Of a stretch of 64,000 nucleotides of DNA, positions 60,166 to 64,000 are shown one piece after another. The stretch covers positions 111,642 through 175,641 of the forward strand of contig QKYT01000091.1 in NCBI GenBank assembly GCA_003550305.1, given 5' to 3'. This DNA comes from Glomus cerebriforme (lineage: Eukaryota > Glomeromycota > Glomeromycetes > Glomerales > Glomeraceae). The notes under the pieces are model-generated. The model did no database searches. It worked only from the letters and a program-made list of their open reading frames with translations, and was not told the origin of the DNA. Both the position numbers and the translations under genes were made by a program. Each line of letters opens with the position of its first letter. The stretch's first letter is position 1.

Positions 60166-62350
60166 ATCAAATCATATTTGAATTTTTGACAAATTTGCCA
60201 AGATTGTCCGGAGGACTATTTAATGTACTAAAACTTAACGTCATCACAAATTCCTTTTTTTTGAATCATACTACCCCTGTTTATTTCCTTTTAAAGATTC
60301 GTGTCATTTGTTTTATTTGTAGCACATTTTTGTTAGCAATGGACTATTAATTATTAACCTTATAATAGTCTTATAATAATAATTAAAATTTTATTAATTA
60401 ACTTTCATTTTTTATTTTACTTAGAAAGCATCATGAAATTCATAATAAATATATATATATTTTTTTTGGATGTTAAAAGCAAATATGAAAATTTAATAAA
60501 ATTTAATAATGTATAAATTTTAGATCTTTAAAATAATGCAGATTACAACTAATGTAGAATTAAAATTAGAAAAAAAGAACTTATACTACAATTAATGCAA
60601 AATTCATATAGTATTCAGTTATTATGTAACCTTCCTTATTCCGTTTAAACAAATAACACGAAAAAAAATCACCCTTATTTTCGCTTAGGTTAACTCCTTG
60701 TACAAAATAAGAAATATGCTCCCTTCATTATGTAATTTATTTATTTTTAGTTATTAAATTTATAAGATTTGATTTACTTTAATTAGAATAGTCATCGATT
60801 TTTAACCTATTTAATAAGAGAAAATTCAATGCTAATAGTCAATTTTCCACGATAAATAATAATGAAACTGAATTTAATCAATGAAAAAAATTTGGGGAAT
60901 CTGCTTCTTTGATTTAGTTTTTATCCGATTAATGTCGACTCTAACTTTGTTTTTTTTCGTAAAACAGTCAGATATAGTTGTAAAATGATTTTTATTCCTA
61001 TCAAAAATCTAAACAATATGAATTATGAAGTAGTGTTCATGACTTGGTCATTTGATTATTCAAAGGGATTTGCTTAATAATCCTTTGTCATAACTTTAAA
61101 CCAACATTTGACATTTTATGGTCATACACGATGATCACTTTTTTTTTTTTTGAATTGGTAAAACTAGTATGGGAAAGATAGGATGACAATTCTAAAAATA
61201 GGGTAATGATTTTTTTATCGTGATGGAGATTTTAATTATGTAAACATATATAATTTTTTCCTTAATAAGAAAATTCAAAATTTATAAATCGCGTCTAAAA
61301 TCACGTGAAAGTAAACCATAGAACAATATTTAATATTAATCAAACGATTAGTTATTTGTTATTTGAATCCTTTATCATCTCAAGTCATTTGCAATTGCAA
61401 TTGATACTTAATTGTATATTATATTATCAAAACAAAAATTCTATAGATAATTACTTAAAACCATGAATAATCCGAATAAATCATTCGCGATGATTTTATG
61501 GATACAAATTCGTAATTATAATTGCATGTTATACAGAAGATTACGAATATATACAATAGTATTTTTTGAAATATTTGTCATTCAGTTGTCATTTCATAGA
61601 TATCTGAGGATAACTGGCCTCCTTGAAGGGAGAAGATTTTCATGAGATTTCTATGGAAAAACTTGTCCCATGACGTATATATGATGGATTTCTCAAAGCT
61701 TAGTGAAATAAGGAGTAGCAAATTATCCGTCAGAGTATAATACAATTATTCCAAGAAATCTTATGAGAATCCATGCTCATCTTGCTCATCTCTCTTCAGG
61801 GATTTAATCCAACTTTATTTTTATATTTTTTTCTTTCCTTTTATTTAAACAAAAATAATTAAAGACCATTTTATGAAGATAGCTACTGTAAGTATAAATA
61901 TAAATAACTGTGACGCGTCAATATTGTAAATCGTGACTGATAAGCAATTATTTTCTTTAAAAGATGTCAAACAGCGCATGCTTATTTGTATAAAATATAA
62001 TACTATATTCAATTATTAATTTGTGATACTGGTGAAAAAACTTTTTTTTATTCAAATTTACTTTTTTGATAATTAGAAAAAAAAATATTTATCTTCATTT
62101 AAATGAAAAAAAAAATCATAATTTCTGACTTGTAGTTTAAACAATTTAACCCCTTTATTTATACAGTATATAAATAGAATTTGTCCCATTAATTGTAATA
62201 TTATTTCTTTTCCTTTTCTTTTATTACATTATTAATAAATAACTGTAAATCTCGGTAAGTAGGAGATGGTGATCCGAAAGGATATTGATCAGCATATCAC
62301 TTGTCACAAGACGTATGATAAACTCATGATTTAACTTTTTTTTTTTTTTT
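60166..62350. other. AT-rich region before the assembly gap
   Basis: No convincing gene. A 60-codon frame at 61463-61645 has no recognisable domain. Homopolymer T and A runs and TA-rich words are common. No inverted-repeat element was recognised. The T run at 62338-62350 borders the gap and may have caused it. Confidence 0.5.
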
Positions 62351-63044
62351 NNNNNNNNNNNNNNNNNNNNNNNNNNNNNNNNNNNNNNNNNNNNNNNNNN
62401 NNNNNNNNNNNNNNNNNNNNNNNNNNNNNNNNNNNNNNNNNNNNNNNNNNNNNNNNNNNNNNNNNNNNNNNNNNNNNNNNNNNNNNNNNNNNNNNNNNNN
62501 NNNNNNNNNNNNNNNNNNNNNNNNNNNNNNNNNNNNNNNNNNNNNNNNNNNNNNNNNNNNNNNNNNNNNNNNNNNNNNNNNNNNNNNNNNNNNNNNNNNN
62601 NNNNNNNNNNNNNNNNNNNNNNNNNNNNNNNNNNNNNNNNNNNNNNNNNNNNNNNNNNNNNNNNNNNNNNNNNNNNNNNNNNNNNNNNNNNNNNNNNNNN
62701 NNNNNNNNNNNNNNNNNNNNNNNNNNNNNNNNNNNNNNNNNNNNNNNNNNNNNNNNNNNNNNNNNNNNNNNNNNNNNNNNNNNNNNNNNNNNNNNNNNNN
62801 NNNNNNNNNNNNNNNNNNNNNNNNNNNNNNNNNNNNNNNNNNNNNNNNNNNNNNNNNNNNNNNNNNNNNNNNNNNNNNNNNNNNNNNNNNNNNNNNNNNN
62901 NNNNNNNNNNNNNNNNNNNNNNNNNNNNNNNNNNNNNNNNNNNNNNNNNNNNNNNNNNNNNNNNNNNNNNNNNNNNNNNNNNNNNNNNNNNNNNNNNNNN
63001 NNNNNNNNNNNNNNNNNNNNNNNNNNNNNNNNNNNNNNNNNNNN
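62351..63044. other. Assembly gap of 694 unknown bases
   Basis: All bases are N. The gap begins inside a T run and ends exactly before an ATG that continues an open frame, so coding sequence is very likely lost in it. Confidence 0.99.
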
Positions 63045-63455
63045 ATGAATCATTTAGAATATAATGGATGTTATAATATTTTAAATGTATTGGACGATAT
63101 CCCTGAATTCCTTTATGCTACCAATCAAGTTAATAAAACCTATGCAGATGAAAGACTTATTCCCATCGGAAAATGGGGAGGAGAACTTGGAAAACTAGTA
63201 AGTTTTTATATTTTATTGTTCGTCTTTTAACCATTATTTTTAAATTGTTTTGTAACCATTTTTTTTTATTTCTTAATATTAAAATTATAATAGGCGTTAG
63301 AATTATTTATTATAATATTTCGTAAGTTAATTCCGTCTAATCGAATAGGAATAAGTGAAGAAGAACATAAAATGATGATAATACAATATGAGAAAGAAGT
63401 AGAATATTATCGTTCTTATTTTATTTCTCTCAGAATTTTTTGTCAAAAAGCTTAG
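63045..63455 (+). CDS. 3' part of an unrecognised gene cut by the gap
   Basis: Two exons, 63045-63197 and 63294-63455, join in frame to about 104 residues and a stop. The first begins at the gap edge with MNHLEYNGCYNILNVLDDIP and contains IPIGKWGGELGKL. The second reads ALELFIIIFRKLIPSNRIGI and ends in SLRIFCQKA. The ATG at the gap edge need not be the start, so the protein is treated as 5' partial. No family was recognised. Confidence 0.5.
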
Positions 63456-64000
63456 TTTATCGACATCTAAGGAGATTCTACCTTGGCTTTAACTTCGTCA
63501 TCCTTATCAATTGTATTCTTTGTTAAATAATCTTATGTTTATTCAAACTCTTGTAATTCTTGTATTAGTTTATGTATTTTATGCTTGTTTTTGTGATTAT
63601 TGTAATTATTTCCAGTTATTGCAGTTATTGTAATTATTTGTAGTTGTTGTAGTTTAGTTACTTGCAGTTATTGTAGTTATATGTAATATTATAAATAATT
63701 CATTCTTATACCTGAAATTTCAAAAATTTTACATGATTTCTGGATACTCATTCAATATTGTAAAAAAAGTTGATCGATAATTTATATCCCGTATTTTTTT
63801 TTTATATATCACGAAATTATGTAATCATAAATTATAGGGCAGGCGGGTTAAATAAAATTTGGCAATATATAAAAAGAGTATAATTAACAATTGATATCGC
63901 AAAGATCCAATATACTGAATATACAGTTGTTAGTAAAATTGATATTCGAACTTAATAATTGTATGTTTATCTTTGGTAATTATGTATCCATTCTCCTTAA
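63456..64000. other. 3' flank with degenerate nine-base repeats
   Basis: No gene is seen. At about 63590-63690 the words CAGTTATTG, TAATTATTT and GTAGTTGTT recur with a period near nine bases, a degenerate tandem repeat. The rest is AT-rich. Confidence 0.5.

Noticed and set aside
62331..63053. Reading frame across the gap
   Set aside because: It consists of unknown bases and has no evidential value.
63590..63690. Minisatellite array
   Set aside because: The nine-base period is visible but too degenerate and short to call more than a simple repeat.
1..64000. CRISPR arrays, operons, ribosome-binding sites or prophage
   Set aside because: The spliced eukaryotic genes make these inapplicable, and no regularly spaced identical repeats were seen apart from the irregular motif array at 43994-45048.

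Overview
The window looks like nuclear DNA of an arbuscular mycorrhizal fungus, most likely Rhizophagus or a close relative in Glomeromycotina. The evidence is very AT-rich sequence, genes cut by many short GT-AG introns of about 50 to 110 bases, fungal housekeeping genes (PRO1, ECM29, PGS1, mitochondrial IF3), and local expansion of BTB-TLDc and TPR/RING-like proteins of the kind known from these fungi. The genus is inferred from gene content and style; no marker locus such as rDNA is present. Splice sites were read by eye and checked for reading-frame continuity.

Positions 1-17000 are a compact housekeeping block: PRO1 (minus), a small basic protein of unknown function (plus), the proteasome scaffold ECM29 with about 31 exons (minus), the cardiolipin-pathway enzyme PGS1 (plus, with a probable GC-AG intron), and a probable mitochondrial protein of unknown function (plus). 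PRO1 and the small basic gene share one short divergent promoter; ECM29 and PGS1 share another that carries a near-perfect inverted repeat.

Positions 17000-31900 are sparse. They hold a proline-rich single-pass membrane protein, a cytochrome P450 with a changed haem signature, mitochondrial IF3, a nested-palindrome MITE candidate, and broken coding fragments that look like decayed transposon genes.

Positions 31900-60200 are an accessory region. Two BTB-TLDc loci face away from each other, one intact and one broken by two frameshifts. Next come two TPR/RING-like paralogues of about 1,200 residues, arranged tail to tail around 5.4 kb of nested repeats. The repeats include a 1.1-kb inverted-repeat element with an exact 9-bp target duplication, an older palindromic repeat, and a retroposed unit with a 13-bp target duplication and A-rich tail. 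A decayed 3' end of a third TPR/RING gene follows, then three tandem BTB-TLDc genes that share an intron position and upstream sequence. BTB-BACK proteins often act as Cullin-3 adaptors and RING-like proteins as ubiquitin ligases, so the region may hold ubiquitin-related functions, but this is inference.

Positions 60200-64000 are AT-rich sequence, a 694-base assembly gap, and the 3' end of a gene cut by that gap.
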